A DNA stretch of 64,000 bases from Shewanella intestini (GTDB lineage Bacteria > Pseudomonadota > Gammaproteobacteria > Enterobacterales > Shewanellaceae). The translations under genes were made by a program, and so were the position numbers. Where the stretch lies: the NCBI RefSeq assembly GCF_018221465.1, contig NZ_JAAIKR010000006.1, positions 124,001-188,000 on the forward strand. The letters are read 5' to 3'. This document shows, in pieces, positions 63,472 to 64,000 of the stretch. The notes beneath the pieces are model-generated. The model saw nothing but the letters and a program-made list of their open reading frames with translations. It made no database searches and had not been told where the DNA came from. Each line of letters begins with the position of its first letter. Within the stretch, counting starts at the first letter, position 1.

Positions 63472-64000
63472 ATGACACAAAAACATAAAATGCCCCTTGC
63501 TGTGTGGGTACTCACTTTGTCAGCATTTGCTATCGGGACTGCAGAGTTTGTGATTGCAGGCATACTGACTCAAGTGGCAGAGACGTTACATATTAGCGAT
63601 GGCCAAGCTGGTAACCTGATTACGGCCTATGCGGTGGCAATTGTGATTGGTGGACCTATTTTGACATTGTGGCTAGCACGCTATGACAAAAAACGGGTAT
63701 TAATTGGTTTAATGGGGCTATTTATTGTTGGTAACTTAATTACCGCATTTTCAAGTGACTATACCGTGCTGTTAATTAGCCGTGTGGTGTCAGGGTTAAC
63801 CCAAGGGCCTTTTTACGGTATTGGTGCGGTTGTGGCGACGCAGTTAGTTGCCAAAGAATATGAAGGCCAAGCTGTTGGGCAAATGTTTGCTGGGCTAACA
63901 CTTGCAAATGTGCTGGGTGTACCAGCAGGCGCGTATATTGGTAACACGTTTAGTTGGAATGTGCCGTTTATTGTGGTTGCGGGATTAGGTGCGTTAGCTG
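63472..64000 (+). CDS. MFS transporter, AraJ-like (3' end outside window)
   Basis: About 176 residues of the N-terminal half. MPLAVWVLTLSAFAIGTAEFVIAGIL and the loop motif LARYDKKRVLIGLMGLF identify the DHA1/AraJ-type drug-efflux group of the major facilitator superfamily. Two ATG codons (63469, 63472) are possible; GGAAAAG upstream suits 63472. It is divergent from a LysR gene, likely its regulator. The frame is open at the right edge. Confidence 0.88.
   Translation, partial: MTQKHKMPLAVWVLTLSAFAIGTAEFVIAGILTQVAETLHISDGQAGNLITAYAVAIVIGGPILTLWLARYDKKRVLIGLMGLFIVGNLITAFSSDYTVLLISRVVSGLTQGPFYGIGAVVATQLVAKEYEGQAVGQMFAGLTLANVLGVPAGAYIGNTFSWNVPFIVVAGLGALA

Noticed and set aside
1-64000. Mobile elements, integrases, tRNA or rRNA genes
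   Set aside because: No transposase-like or integrase-like frame, no terminal repeats, no tRNA-like sequences were recognised; metabolism genes look like ordinary core chromosome.

Overview
The window looks like a chromosomal segment of a marine or psychrotolerant Shewanella-type gammaproteobacterium. The pointers are a pentahaem nitrite reductase NrfA with CRP-like and NarP-like sites upstream, a periplasmic [NiFe]-hydrogenase locus in the order hyaA-B-C-D, hypF-like, hypF, hypB-C-D-E-A (as I remember it from Shewanella), FlgP/FlgT-type flagellar accessory proteins, a GlyGly-CTERM surface protein, and many genus-typical small genes (DUF3297, DUF3861, RRF-family, PA4780-type RIO kinase, CLCA_X-like). 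I saw no rRNA, tRNA, insertion sequence, prophage, integrase or CRISPR array. The assignment rests on gene content only.

Layout. 1-1.3 kb: 3'-truncated lipoprotein metallophosphatase. 1.9-4.9 kb: B12-binding radical SAM protein and a zinc-peptidase-like protein. 5.3-8.2 kb: two-component system with a TPR-bearing sensor kinase. 8.4-16.9 kb: one giant exported protein (GLUG, thrombospondin type 3, delta-60 and HYR modules, GlyGly-CTERM tail). 17.2-20.4 kb: purine-type NCS2 permease with a foldable leader, a Gre-like factor, and a Tsx/OmpK-type channel. 20.6-24.2 kb: an isolated, divergent cluster of FlgP, an unknown Cys-, Trp- and Arg-free protein, FlgH and FlgT, with no rod, hook or motor genes; this is the best candidate for an undescribed system. 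25.2-37.6 kb: a 12-gene leftward hydrogenase operon, apparently headed by an FNR/EtrA box and ending with a 54-residue His-rich membrane peptide. 38.1-39.5 kb: LRR-protein kinase. 39.8-44.3 kb: betaine-type BCCT carrier coupled to a homocysteine methyltransferase, then formate-THF ligase (one-carbon metabolism). 45.4-54.3 kb: chemoreceptor, small conserved genes, LysE exporter, DsbA-like protein, TrmH, MscS, and a TauE/SafE permease paired with a leaderless OpuAC-type binding protein. 55.3-59.0 kb: nrfA, RRF-family protein, Old Yellow Enzyme. 59.2-64 kb: membrane polyferredoxin, RIO kinase, cold-shock protein with a long leader, and a LysR/MFS divergent pair cut by the window edge.

How it fits together. 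The energy genes (hydrogenase, NrfA, membrane ferredoxin) suit an anaerobically respiring bacterium: periplasmic H2 oxidation feeds quinones through HyaC and nitrite is reduced to ammonium by NrfA. The hydrogenase small subunit lacks the two extra cysteines of oxygen-tolerant enzymes, which fits an anaerobic FNR-type promoter. A second theme is abundant short tandem repeats (6-14 bp units) between genes, at least seven arrays, several next to promoters or terminators.
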